A DNA stretch of 64,000 nt from Mycobacterium sp. 852002-50816_SCH5313054-b (GTDB lineage: Bacteria; Actinomycetota; Actinomycetes; Mycobacteriales; Mycobacteriaceae): assembly GCF_001667185.1 (NCBI RefSeq), contig NZ_LZIC01000141.1, positions 1 through 64,000 on the forward strand, given 5' to 3'. This document shows, piece after piece, positions 50,207-57,928 of the stretch. Both the position numbers and the translations under genes were made by a program. Numbering within the stretch: position 1 is the stretch's first letter; every line of letters begins with the position of its first letter. The notes below the pieces were generated by a model. It saw nothing but the letters and a program-made list of their open reading frames with translations. It had not been told where the DNA came from and ran no database searches.

Positions 50207-51313
50207 TTATGCGGCGACCCGGGCCCGATCGGCGGGCTGGTCGGGGCTGGGCTTCCGCGTCCACGAGTCCGGGAAGGTCAGCTTGACGATCTTGCGGACG
50301 ACGGTGCCGAACTGCTGCAGCAGCGGCCCCCGGTTGTAGGGGATGCCGTAGCGCTGGCAGATCTCCTGCACCTCGGGCGCGATCTCGGCATACCGGCGGG
50401 CCGGTATGTCCGGGAACAGGTGGTGCTCGATCTGGTGCGAGAGGTTGCCGGACAGCAAGTGAAACAGCTTGCCCCCGGTCAGGTTTGCCGAACCGAGCAC
50501 CTGGCGGAAGTACCACATGCCGCGGGACTCGTCCTTGGTCTCCTCGACGGTGAACTCTTGGGTGCCGTCCGGAAAGTGGCCGCAGAAGATGATCATGTAC
50601 GACCACACGTTACGCATCAGGTTGGCCGAGACGTTGCCCGCGAAGACGAACGGGGCGAACGGCCCGGCCAGCAGCGGGAAGGCGACGTAGTCCTTGAGGG
50701 TCTGCCGGCGGGTCTTTTTCCAGATCTCGCGCAGCACCTCTCGCTTGTCGGCGAGCCGGATCTCCCCGGTGCGGATGCGTTCGGTTTCCAGCTCGTGCAG
50801 CGCGACGCCGTATTGGAACAGCACCATCAACAGGAAGGCGTAGACGGGGTTGCCGATGAAGTACGGCGTCCAGCGCTGGTCCTCGCTCATCCGCAGGATG
50901 CCGTAGCCGATGTCGCGGTCCATCCCCACGATGTTGGTGTGCGTGTGGTGCATGTAGTTGTGCGAATGCCGCCATTGATCGGCGGGGCAAGCGGTGTCCC
51001 ACTCGAAGGACCGGCCGGAGATCGCCGGGTCGCGCATCCAGTCGTACTGGCCGTGCATGATGTTGTGGCCAATCTCCATGTTGTCCAGGATCTTGGACAC
51101 ACCCAGCATCGCGGTGCCCAGCGGCCACGCCGGCGGCAGGAACAGTAGTGCCCGGCCGCCGACCTCGAGCGCGCGCTGCGCTTTGATGACGCGGCGGATG
51201 TAGTCGGCGTCCTTTTCGCCCAGGTCCGCCATGATGCGTTCCTTGATGGCGTCCAGTTCGCGGCCGAATGTGTCGGCCTGCTCGGGGGTCAGGGTGATCT
51301 TGTTGTCTGACAT
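50207..51313 (-). CDS. Membrane fatty acid desaturase, DesA3-like
   Basis: 368 residues from the ATG at 51313, with AGAGGAG upstream. The three di-iron His boxes are visible: HNIMH (83-87), HNYMHH (118-123) and HQIEHH near residue 300. Hydrophobic spans lie between them. It introduces a double bond into an acyl-CoA using electrons from a reductase. The gene 27 bp upstream encodes such a reductase, as with DesA3 (Rv3229c) and Rv3230c. This pair appears to be an additional copy at the cyp138-fgd2 region. Confidence 0.92.
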   Translation of the reverse strand: MSDNKITLTPEQADTFGRELDAIKERIMADLGEKDADYIRRVIKAQRALEVGGRALLFLPPAWPLGTAMLGVSKILDNMEIGHNIMHGQYDWMRDPAISGRSFEWDTACPADQWRHSHNYMHHTHTNIVGMDRDIGYGILRMSEDQRWTPYFIGNPVYAFLLMVLFQYGVALHELETERIRTGEIRLADKREVLREIWKKTRRQTLKDYVAFPLLAGPFAPFVFAGNVSANLMRNVWSYMIIFCGHFPDGTQEFTVEETKDESRGMWYFRQVLGSANLTGGKLFHLLSGNLSHQIEHHLFPDIPARRYAEIAPEVQEICQRYGIPYNRGPLLQQFGTVVRKIVKLTFPDSWTRKPSPDQPADRARVAA

Positions 51314-51340
51314 GGCATTTCTCCTCTCCATGGTTGAGAG

Positions 51341-52435
51341 TTAGAGGGATAGGTCGACGTCACCGACCGGGACGGACACGCAGATCTGCACGTCCTCGTC
51401 GGGTTGGGTCGAGACTGCGCCGGTGACCAGGTTGCGCACTGTTCCGGCGGTCTTGCGCCGGGTGCAGGTGTGGCAGATGCCCATCCGGCACCCGTTTTGC
51501 GGCGTCAGCCCGGCCGATTCGGCCTGCTCCAGGAGCGACCGGCCGTCGTCGACGACGTTGATCCCGCTGTCGGCGAACGCTATTCGCCCGCCCGACGGAT
51601 CGGCCGGAGCGTCGAAGGCCGGCGGCACGAAGCTCTCGGTGAACACGTTGTTGCAGTGTTCCCGCACCGCCTCGACCAAAGCCGTTGGCCCGCAGACGAA
51701 CACCGCGTCCGGGTTGGGCAGGGCGGCGGCCAGGTGCTCCGGGCCGAAGCGGCCCACCAGGTCCCCGGCGCCGGAGCGGGTGTAACCGTGCAGAACGCGG
51801 ACGCCGGACCGATCGTGGTGGGCGGCCAGCTCGTCGCGGTAGCACGCCTCGTTCGGCGTGCGGGCGTAGTGCACGAACGCGACCTCGCCCTCGTGGCGCT
51901 CGGCGATCAGCGTACGCAGCATCGCCATGACCGGGGTGATGCCGCTTCCACCGGAGACGAGCAGGATCCGGCGCGGCCGCACCGCGGGCAACACGAAGTC
52001 GCCGCCGACGCCGGCCAGGCCGACCACCAGGCCGCGGTGGGCCCGCTCGTACAGGTAGCTCGACACCAGCCCGCCGTCGTGGTGGCCGATCGTCAGCTCG
52101 AGGGTGGCGCCGCCTTCGGCGTTGGCCGGTGAGTAGCAGCGGGTGTGCCGGCGACCGTCGATGTCGACGGTGAGGTTGACGTACTGGCCGGCTTGGACGG
52201 TGTGGTTGGACATGAAGGTCGCGTTGGGGGCGAGGGTGAGGGTGACGCTGCGCGGCGTGGTGCGGCGCACGTCGATGACCTTGGCGCGGGCCTCGCCCAG
52301 CGTCCAGGTCGGCGCCACCAGCTCGGTGTAGCGGTCCACGCCGTGCGGACCGGTGAGCAGGTCTAGCAGGTCTGAACCCAGCACTCGCCTCCGCAAGGTT
52401 TGCGCGAGATTCCGAGTCGCTGTTTGAGTGAACAT
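51341..52435 (-). CDS. Ferredoxin/flavin oxidoreductase partner of the desaturase
   Basis: 364 residues. An FAD-binding ferredoxin-reductase domain (RCYSPANAEGG, ITPVMAMLRTL with VSGGSGIT for NAD(P)H) is followed by a C-terminal plant-type [2Fe-2S] domain. Its ligands are in CRMGICHTC and the distal QICVSVP. Such proteins feed electrons from NAD(P)H to di-iron desaturases (Rv3230c type). The ATG at 52435 lies inside the left half-site of a palindrome in the shared promoter with a TetR gene. Confidence 0.93.
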   Translation of the reverse strand: MFTQTATRNLAQTLRRRVLGSDLLDLLTGPHGVDRYTELVAPTWTLGEARAKVIDVRRTTPRSVTLTLAPNATFMSNHTVQAGQYVNLTVDIDGRRHTRCYSPANAEGGATLELTIGHHDGGLVSSYLYERAHRGLVVGLAGVGGDFVLPAVRPRRILLVSGGSGITPVMAMLRTLIAERHEGEVAFVHYARTPNEACYRDELAAHHDRSGVRVLHGYTRSGAGDLVGRFGPEHLAAALPNPDAVFVCGPTALVEAVREHCNNVFTESFVPPAFDAPADPSGGRIAFADSGINVVDDGRSLLEQAESAGLTPQNGCRMGICHTCTRRKTAGTVRNLVTGAVSTQPDEDVQICVSVPVGDVDLSL

Positions 52436-52511
52436 ATGTACACCGTGCGACTACACGGCCCTGGTCGTCAAGGGTTTAGCGCCTGTTTGTGGTAGGGTTC
52501 ACACAGTGAAC
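52428..52511. promoter_or_regulatory. Desaturase-locus operators
   Basis: GTTCAC-ACA-GTGAAC (52497-52511) is a perfect inverted repeat overlapping the TetR GTG. GTGAACATATGTACAC (52428-52443) is a near-palindrome overlapping the reductase ATG. Both contain the AGTGAAC element, as in the DesT-type operators of Pseudomonas desaturase genes. Confidence 0.65.
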
Positions 52512-53180
52512 AGCCGTGCTCCCAGCTCACGGCCGCATCGGTCGGGCCGCGAGCGCGCGCGCGACAACCCCTCTCGCGAGGAGCGCAAGGAGGCCACGCG
52601 CCGCGCAATCATCGCCGCGGCCCTCAAGCTGCTGCAGGACCGCAGTTTTTCCAGCCTGAGCCTGCGCGAGGTGACCCGCGAGGTCGGGATCGTGCCGGCG
52701 GCCTTCTACCGGCACTTCGAGTCGATGGAGGCCCTTGGGCTGGTCCTGATCGACGAATCGTTTCGCACCTTGCGGGACACGCTGCGGGGCGCGCGCGCCG
52801 GCAAACTCGACCCGAACCGGGTGATCGAGTCGTCGGTCGAGATCGTCATCGCCAGCATCACGGAACGGCGCGAGCATTGGCGGTTCATCTATCGGGAGCG
52901 CTCGGGCGGGGTGACCGTCCTGCGCTACGCGATCCGCACCGAGCTGCGGCTGATCACCTCCGAGCTGGCCACCGACCTCGCCAGATTCACCGGCCTCAAC
53001 GCGTGGAGCACCGAGGACCTGAACATACTGGCGACCCTGTTCGTCAACTCGATGATCGTCATCGCCGAGGCGATCGAGGACGCGCAGACCACGGAGGCGC
53101 TGGAAGACATCCGGCGAGCAGCGGTCAAGCAGTTGCGGATGATCACCATCGGGATCGCCGGCTGGCGGAGCAGTCCCTAA
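52506..53180 (+). CDS. TetR family regulator, DesT-like
   Basis: 224 residues from the GTG at 52506. A basic arm (RPHRSGRERARDNPSREER) precedes the HTH (TRRAIIAAALKLLQDRSFSSLSL ... IVPAAFYRHFESMEAL). The C-terminal region resembles DesT-type TetR repressors that sense the saturated/unsaturated acyl-CoA ratio. It is divergent from the reductase-desaturase unit, and both promoters contain AGTGAAC-type sites. It likely represses the desaturase and itself. Confidence 0.88.
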   Translation: MNSRAPSSRPHRSGRERARDNPSREERKEATRRAIIAAALKLLQDRSFSSLSLREVTREVGIVPAAFYRHFESMEALGLVLIDESFRTLRDTLRGARAGKLDPNRVIESSVEIVIASITERREHWRFIYRERSGGVTVLRYAIRTELRLITSELATDLARFTGLNAWSTEDLNILATLFVNSMIVIAEAIEDAQTTEALEDIRRAAVKQLRMITIGIAGWRSSP

Positions 53181-53211
53181 GACGACGCTCGCGGAGTGAA
53201 CAACCGAGCAC

Positions 53212-53568
53212 TCACCGCTCGGACTGCTCGTCGACAACCTCGTACAGTGAGTCGCCATCTTCGGGGGTTCCGTCGATCTGGCCGCGGTCGACCCGCCCGG
53301 GACCACCATCGTCGCTCGCCCCGGCCCCGACGGCGGCGTCATCGGAAACGTCCGGTTCTTCCTCGGCCAGCCGGTCGTCGAGCGATTCGCCTTCGCGCTC
53401 CTCACGCGCGGTCATCCCGAAGCGGTTCGCTTCGCTCCAGTCCTCGGGCGGGTCGACGACGATGTCGCCGTCATCGTTGCGCAGCTCGTCGGAGTCGGTG
53501 CCTTCGCTCGCGCTCAGGGTGTCACCCGGGCCGCCCTCGTCGGGAAAGTCGCCTGTGTTGCTAGCCAT
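53212..53568 (-). CDS. Acidic disordered protein (DUF5709-like)
   Basis: 118 residues from the ATG at 53568. Composition is dominated by Asp/Glu/Gly, with no hydrophobic core. The NRFGMTAREEREGESLDDRL segment is the recognisable core of mycobacterial DUF5709 proteins. Members of this group appear near stress genes. The function is unknown. It is convergent with the TetR gene and follows the GNAT gene on the same strand after a hairpin. Confidence 0.72.
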   Translation of the reverse strand: MASNTGDFPDEGGPGDTLSASEGTDSDELRNDDGDIVVDPPEDWSEANRFGMTAREEREGESLDDRLAEEEPDVSDDAAVGAGASDDGGPGRVDRGQIDGTPEDGDSLYEVVDEQSER

Positions 53569-53589
53569 ACGCAACGGTTGCCCCGGTGC

Positions 53590-53607
53590 CCCGCGATTAA
53601 ACGCGGG
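53590..53607 (-). terminator. Hairpin after the GNAT gene
   Basis: CCCGCG (53590-53595) and CGCGGG (53602-53607) form a 6-bp stem with loop ATTAAA, 8 bp past the GNAT stop on the minus strand. No U-tract follows. Confidence 0.5.
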
Positions 53608-53614
53608 CAACGCC

Positions 53615-54220
53615 TCACCGCGGCGTACGCCACATCGCCCAGATCGGTGGACCACCGTGGGGCAGCCGGATCTCCTGAGTGACCGTGAAGCCGAAACGTT
53701 CGTAGTACGGCACGTTCTCGGGCTTACTCGACTCGAGGTAGGCCGGACAATACTCGGCGTCGCAGCGGTCCAGCCGCGACCGCATAAGCGCCTGCCCGAA
53801 GCCCTGGCCGCGGACCGTGGGATCGCTGCCCAGCACGGCCAGGTACCAGTGTGGTTCTTCGGGATGCAAGTGCTTCATGAGTTCCTGCACTCCGCGCGCC
53901 CTCGCCGAACGCGACCCGAACACCCGGATGAAGCTCGGCATCATCGCAAACTCCTCGCGGCGCGAATGCCGCCAGCGATCGGGTGGGTCCCACAGCGCGG
54001 CCGCGCCGATGCCCGGGCCGTCGCAGGCCACCTCGACGCCGCCACCGGCCAGATGATGGTGGCGGGTCATCGCCGCGAACAACCGGGTCGCCTGCGCAGA
54101 GCGAGCGCGCTCGTCGGGAAGGATCCACATGATGACGGGATCGTCGAAGAAGGCCCGCGCCAGGGTGCGTGACAGATCGCGAACGTCGGCTTTGCGCGCG
54201 GGGCGCACTTGCGGGGTCAC
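53615..54220 (-). CDS. GNAT acetyltransferase (Rv0133 ortholog)
   Basis: 201 residues from a GTG. The acetyl-CoA-binding motif A is VRGQGFGQAL (residues ~133-142), with LAVLGSDPTVRG before it and YYERFGFTVT after. The substrate amine is unknown. Position immediately upstream and divergent of fgd2 and its length match Rv0133. Confidence 0.9.
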   Translation of the reverse strand: MTPQVRPARKADVRDLSRTLARAFFDDPVIMWILPDERARSAQATRLFAAMTRHHHLAGGGVEVACDGPGIGAAALWDPPDRWRHSRREEFAMMPSFIRVFGSRSARARGVQELMKHLHPEEPHWYLAVLGSDPTVRGQGFGQALMRSRLDRCDAEYCPAYLESSKPENVPYYERFGFTVTQEIRLPHGGPPIWAMWRTPR

Positions 54221-54273
54221 CCACGTCAGGCTAGTGGGTGGGTGGTCGGCCGTCAGATGGGTATCTTCACCCG

Positions 54274-55365
54274 GTGAGCGGCATGTCGCGGCGAGCGTTC
54301 GGGCGAATGGCCGCCGGCGCGGGAGCGCTCGGCCCCGCCGGACTATCGGAAGCCTGCGGCAAATCGGGATCCGACCAAAAGCCCACCGCTCCGCCGCCGG
54401 CGGGCAAGGGCGTGGGAATCGTGCTATCCCATGAGCAGTTCCGCACCGATCAGCTGGTGGCGCAGGCGCAGGCCGCCGAGCAAGCCGGCTTCCAGTACGC
54501 GTGGGCCAGCGACCACATCCAGCCGTGGCAGGACAACGAGGGGCACTCGATGTTTCCGTGGCTGACCCTGGCCCTGGTCGGCAAAAGCACCAGCCGCATC
54601 TCGTTCGGCACCGGGGTGACCTGCCCGACCTATCGCTATCACCCCGCCACGGTGGCCCAGGCGTTCGCGTCCCTGGCCATCCTCAGCCCGGGACGGGTGT
54701 TTCTGGGGTTGGGCACCGGCGAGCGACTCAACGAACAGGCCACCACAGACGCGTACGGCAACTACCACGAACGCCGCGACCGGCTGATCGAGGCGATCGA
54801 ATTGACCCGGCAGCTGTGGAGCGGTTCACGAATATCCTTTGCCGGCCGCTATTTTCAGACGAATTCCTTGAAGCTTTACGACGTGCCGGCCACTGCGCCG
54901 CCGATCTTCGTAGCTGCCAGCGGACCCAAGAGCGCAAGAGTGGCCGGGCAATGCGGCGACGGCTGGATCACCCAGGCTCGAGATGTCACCAATGCGAAGT
55001 TGTTGGCCGCGTTCAGCGCGGGTGCGCAGGCGGCCGGACGTGACGCCACCAACCTGGGCAAGCGCGCCGAGTTGTTCAGCGTGGTCGGGGACACTAGGCA
55101 GGCCACCCGCGCAGCCACCCTGTGGCGCTTCACCGCCGGGGCCGTCGATCAACCCAACCCCGTGGAGATCCAACGCGCCGCGGAGTCGAATCCGATTGAC
55201 AAGGTGCTGGCCAACTGGACGGTCGGCACCGATCCCGCCCCCCACGTCGATGCCGTGCAGAAGGTCCTCGACGCCGGAGCCGTACCGTTTCTGCACTTTC
55301 CGCAGGACGATCCCGTCACCGCCATCGACTTCTACCGCACCAACGTGTTACCGAAACTGCACTGA
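54274..55365 (+). CDS. fgd2: F420-dependent hydroxymycolic acid dehydrogenase Fgd2, Tat-exported
   Basis: 363 residues from the GTG at 54274 (MSGMSRRAFGRMAAG). The twin-arginine signal SRRAFG with a following hydrophobic stretch marks Tat export. The LLM barrel then begins with GKGVGIVLSHEQFRTD and continues through WASDHIQPWQDNEGHSMFPW and LGTGERLNEQ, almost identical to Rv0132c. That protein is reported to oxidise hydroxymycolic acids to ketomycolates with F420 rather than act on glucose-6-phosphate. It works outside the membrane on cell-wall lipids. A cysteine in the signal's end (EACGK) is seen but is not a clear lipobox. Confidence 0.95.
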   Translation: MSGMSRRAFGRMAAGAGALGPAGLSEACGKSGSDQKPTAPPPAGKGVGIVLSHEQFRTDQLVAQAQAAEQAGFQYAWASDHIQPWQDNEGHSMFPWLTLALVGKSTSRISFGTGVTCPTYRYHPATVAQAFASLAILSPGRVFLGLGTGERLNEQATTDAYGNYHERRDRLIEAIELTRQLWSGSRISFAGRYFQTNSLKLYDVPATAPPIFVAASGPKSARVAGQCGDGWITQARDVTNAKLLAAFSAGAQAAGRDATNLGKRAELFSVVGDTRQATRAATLWRFTAGAVDQPNPVEIQRAAESNPIDKVLANWTVGTDPAPHVDAVQKVLDAGAVPFLHFPQDDPVTAIDFYRTNVLPKLH

Positions 55366-55399
55366 AGGATCCTTCGGGGTTCGCTTGCCTTTCCCTTGC

Positions 55400-55424
55400 G
55401 TTTCAACACATCCCACCGGGGTAC
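55400..55424 (+). promoter_or_regulatory. SigF-type promoter of the hemerythrin gene
   Basis: GTTT (55400-55403), 15 bases, then GGGTAC (55419-55424). This differs from the SigF consensus only in the last base. The ATG is 28 bp downstream. Confidence 0.65.
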
Positions 55425-55452
55425 TCGCAGGCAATCCCACGGAAGGCAAGGC

Positions 55453-56031
55453 ATGGACGCGATCACTTTTCTTCGCCAGGACCACCAAAGTGTGCTCGGC
55501 TTGTTGGAGGCCCTCGACGGGGCCCCGTCCGGCTCGGGCGCCGAGAGCAGCGGGTTGGAGACCATGGTGAACAACCTGATCATCGCCGAGTCGCAGCACG
55601 AGGCGGTCGAGGAGCAGTTCTTCTGGCCCGCGGTGCGCAACGCGATCGGTGATTCACTCGCCGACAGGGCGATCGAGCAGGAGCAGGCGGGAAAGAAGCT
55701 GCTGCAGCGGCTGGAGGACGCCAAGCCGGGCGATCCCGACTACCACGAGGCGCTGCAAGAGTTCGTGAAAGCGGGCCGGGAACACATTGCCTACGAGCAG
55801 GAGGTGGTGTGGCCGCAGGTCGAGGTGGCGATCAGCCGGGAAGATCTGGAGAAAATCGGCGAAAAACTCGAGGCCGCAAAGAAAATGGCGCCGACCCGCC
55901 CGCATCCGGACACCCCGCCCAACCCGACCGTGCTGAAGACGGTGGGGATGGGTGCGGCGATCGTCGACCACGTGCGCGACGCCGTCACCGGTCGGAGCGA
56001 GGACAACCCACCGGACCCGCAGGTGCACTAG
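55453..56031 (+). CDS. Hemerythrin-like protein
   Basis: 192 residues from the ATG at 55453 with GGAAGGCAAGG upstream. It is a four-helix HHE protein: QDHQSVLGLLEAL, ESQHEAVEEQFFWPAV and REHIAYEQEVVWPQV carry the His/Glu ligands of a di-iron site. A Pro/Lys-rich tail (residues ~135-192) with a short hydrophobic patch follows. Mycobacterial hemerythrins of this type are SigF-controlled and linked to peroxide or NO responses; the upstream promoter fits. Confidence 0.92.
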   Translation: MDAITFLRQDHQSVLGLLEALDGAPSGSGAESSGLETMVNNLIIAESQHEAVEEQFFWPAVRNAIGDSLADRAIEQEQAGKKLLQRLEDAKPGDPDYHEALQEFVKAGREHIAYEQEVVWPQVEVAISREDLEKIGEKLEAAKKMAPTRPHPDTPPNPTVLKTVGMGAAIVDHVRDAVTGRSEDNPPDPQVH

Positions 56032-56042
56032 GGGCCGACAGC

Positions 56043-56077
56043 AAGGCCGGGCGTCGAGCGGATCGACACCCGGCCTT
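56043..56077. terminator. Strong bidirectional hairpin terminator
   Basis: Two 15-base arms (56043-56057 and 56063-56077) are complementary with one mismatch and a 5-base loop. It sits between the convergent hemerythrin and Mn-catalase genes, 11 bp past each stop. This is the clearest stem-loop terminator in the window. Confidence 0.75.
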
Positions 56078-56087
56078 CTGCATCCAA

Positions 56088-56984
56088 TCAGCTTGTGGGA
56101 GTCCGCTGTTCGTGGGTGAACGGCTTCTCGGCGTTGATGGCGGGTGACCCCGACGGGTTCTGCTCGGCGCCCTTGTTCTGGCGAGCGGTACCGCCCAGCC
56201 ACTGCTGCTCCGGCTTCTCCACATACTCCCATTCCATGCCCTTGGGCCACGGGCCCTGGCCCTGGTTCCAGGGTCCGCGAATCGACTCGCCCCCGCCGTC
56301 GGACATGTTGAACGCGATGTTTTGGAAGCGGGGGTCGGCCGGCAGCTGCCCCGGTGGGAAGTTCACCGGGAGTTCGTTAAGCGCGGCGGTGAACTGCTGG
56401 TAGTGGGTGACTTCACGGGTCATCAAGAAGGACAAGGTGTCCTGCACACCGGGATCGTCGGTGAACTGCTTGAGGTACTCGTAGACGATCTTGGCCCGGG
56501 ACTCGGCGGCCAGGTTGCTGCGCAGGTCAACCGTCGGATCGCCATTGGCGTTGACGTAGGACCCCATCCACGGCACTCCCTGCGAGTTGCTCACGTCGGG
56601 TGTCCCCCCGTTGAGCGCGAAATACAGCGGGTTGACCGCAACCTGATGAATGATCTGCTCGCGACCGTCATTGCTGGCCACCGCCGGCATCCAGTCACAC
56701 TTTTCGTTGGCGATCTTCAAGTTGTCGTTGAGGCCGTCGAGCAACATCGTGATCATCGAGCCGACCATTTCGAGGTGACTGAGTTCTTCCGTGGCGATGT
56801 CCATGAACAGGTCATACATCTTGGGGTTCTTCCCCCGCAGCGCAAACGCCTGGGTGAAGTACTGCATCGCGGCCTTGAGCTCACCGTTGGCGCCGCCGAA
56901 CTGCTCCTGCAGGAGCGTTGCAAAGCGTGGATCCGGCCGGTCGACCCGAACCTCGAATTGAAGATCTTTGTTGTGCACGAACAT
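56088..56984 (-). CDS. Manganese (non-heme) catalase
   Basis: 298 residues. The di-Mn ligands are visible: Glu35 (GANGELKAAMQYF), Glu66/Glu67 with His70 (IATEELSHLEMVG), then Glu in AAESRAKIVYEYL and His in REVTHYQQF. It disproportionates H2O2. The C-terminal ~60 residues form the extended tail typical of Mn catalases. The upstream minus-strand promoter reads GTTT-N15-GGGTAC, so it is expected to be SigF-dependent along with its hemerythrin neighbour. Confidence 0.95.
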   Translation of the reverse strand: MFVHNKDLQFEVRVDRPDPRFATLLQEQFGGANGELKAAMQYFTQAFALRGKNPKMYDLFMDIATEELSHLEMVGSMITMLLDGLNDNLKIANEKCDWMPAVASNDGREQIIHQVAVNPLYFALNGGTPDVSNSQGVPWMGSYVNANGDPTVDLRSNLAAESRAKIVYEYLKQFTDDPGVQDTLSFLMTREVTHYQQFTAALNELPVNFPPGQLPADPRFQNIAFNMSDGGGESIRGPWNQGQGPWPKGMEWEYVEKPEQQWLGGTARQNKGAEQNPSGSPAINAEKPFTHEQRTPTS

Positions 56985-57027
56985 TGGGCCTCCCCGGCGG
57001 GTTTGAGATATTCCTGGTCGACGGCGG

Positions 57028-57052
57028 GTACCCGTGGGCTATGTGACGAAAC
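57028..57052 (-). promoter_or_regulatory. SigF-type promoter of the Mn-catalase gene
   Basis: On the minus strand GTTT (57052-57049), 15 bases, then GGGTAC (57033-57028). The start codon is 44 bp downstream. It is the same promoter form as at 55400. Confidence 0.65.
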
Positions 57053-57157
57053 GCCGGCCACAGCAAATTTTCGGGCCGACGATTTTGCCGCGACACCGAC
57101 CCGTGCCTACATTGGGCTGGGCCAAAACCACCGACAGATCAAACAGAATCCGGTCTC

Positions 57158-57856
57158 ATGGATCTTTCAAATCTGAATTCCACGCACGAGCTGGCCGAAC
57201 GCATGGCGCAGCTTTCCCGCGAGATAGCCGCGCCTCGTGCGCTCGAGCGCGTTCTCGCCGATGTGACCGCGGCGGCGGTGCAGCTGATACCGGCGGCCGA
57301 CATCGCCGGGGTGCTGCTGGTGAAAAAGGGCGGCGAATTCGAATCTATCGCCGACACCGACAGCCTCGCGGCGGAGCTCGACAGGCTGCAGCACGAATTC
57401 GGTGAGGGGCCCTGCTCCGACGCCGCCCTCAAACAAACGGTGGTGCGGACCGATGATCTCCGTGAGGAGCCCCGATGGCCCCGATACGCACCGGCGGCCG
57501 TGCGGCACGGCGTGCTGAGCAGCCTGTCGTTCAAGCTGTACACGGCGGACCGTACGGCCGGCGCGCTCAACTTGTTCAGCTTCACAGCCGGCGTGTGGGA
57601 CACCGAGGCCGAGACCATCGGGTCGGTGTTCGCCGCGCATGCCGCAGCGGCGATCATCGCCGGGCGCCACGGGGAGCAGATGGAGTCGGCGCTGTCGAGC
57701 AGGGACCGCATCGGCCAGGCCAAGGGCATCATCATGGAGCGCTATGGCGTGGACGATGTGCGCGCCTTCGAGATGCTGCGCGCCCTTTCGCAGGAGAGTC
57801 AGGCGAAGCTCGTCGACATCGCGGAGCGCGTCATCGAGACCCGCAGCGACGGCTGA
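57158..57856 (+). CDS. GAF-ANTAR RNA-binding regulator
   Basis: 232 residues. A GAF domain covers ~20-165 (AAVQLIPAADIAGVLL ... ALKQTVVRTDDLREEPRW), then an ANTAR domain (~170-225) with LSSRDRIGQAKGIIMERYGVD and RAFEMLRALSQ. ANTAR proteins bind dual hexaloop RNAs to block terminators, so this is a likely post-transcriptional regulator whose GAF domain senses an unknown ligand. There is no SigF-like element immediately upstream. It is the only ANTAR protein in the window. Confidence 0.93.
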   Translation: MDLSNLNSTHELAERMAQLSREIAAPRALERVLADVTAAAVQLIPAADIAGVLLVKKGGEFESIADTDSLAAELDRLQHEFGEGPCSDAALKQTVVRTDDLREEPRWPRYAPAAVRHGVLSSLSFKLYTADRTAGALNLFSFTAGVWDTEAETIGSVFAAHAAAAIIAGRHGEQMESALSSRDRIGQAKGIIMERYGVDDVRAFEMLRALSQESQAKLVDIAERVIETRSDG

Positions 57857-57928
57857 TCCTCGGCCCCCGCCATCTAGGATGAGGTGGCGTTATCAACGAG
57901 TCCGGCGCGGCGCTGCGCCGGGGAACGG

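Noticed and set aside
54238..54273. Upstream start for fgd2
   Set aside because: The twin-arginine signal sits properly only when the GTG at 54274 is used, matching the known protein.
57001..57031. GTTT ... GGGTAC on the plus strand as a SigF promoter for the GAF-ANTAR gene
   Set aside because: The spacer is 21 bases, too long for SigF, and the site is better read as the minus-strand promoter of Mn catalase.
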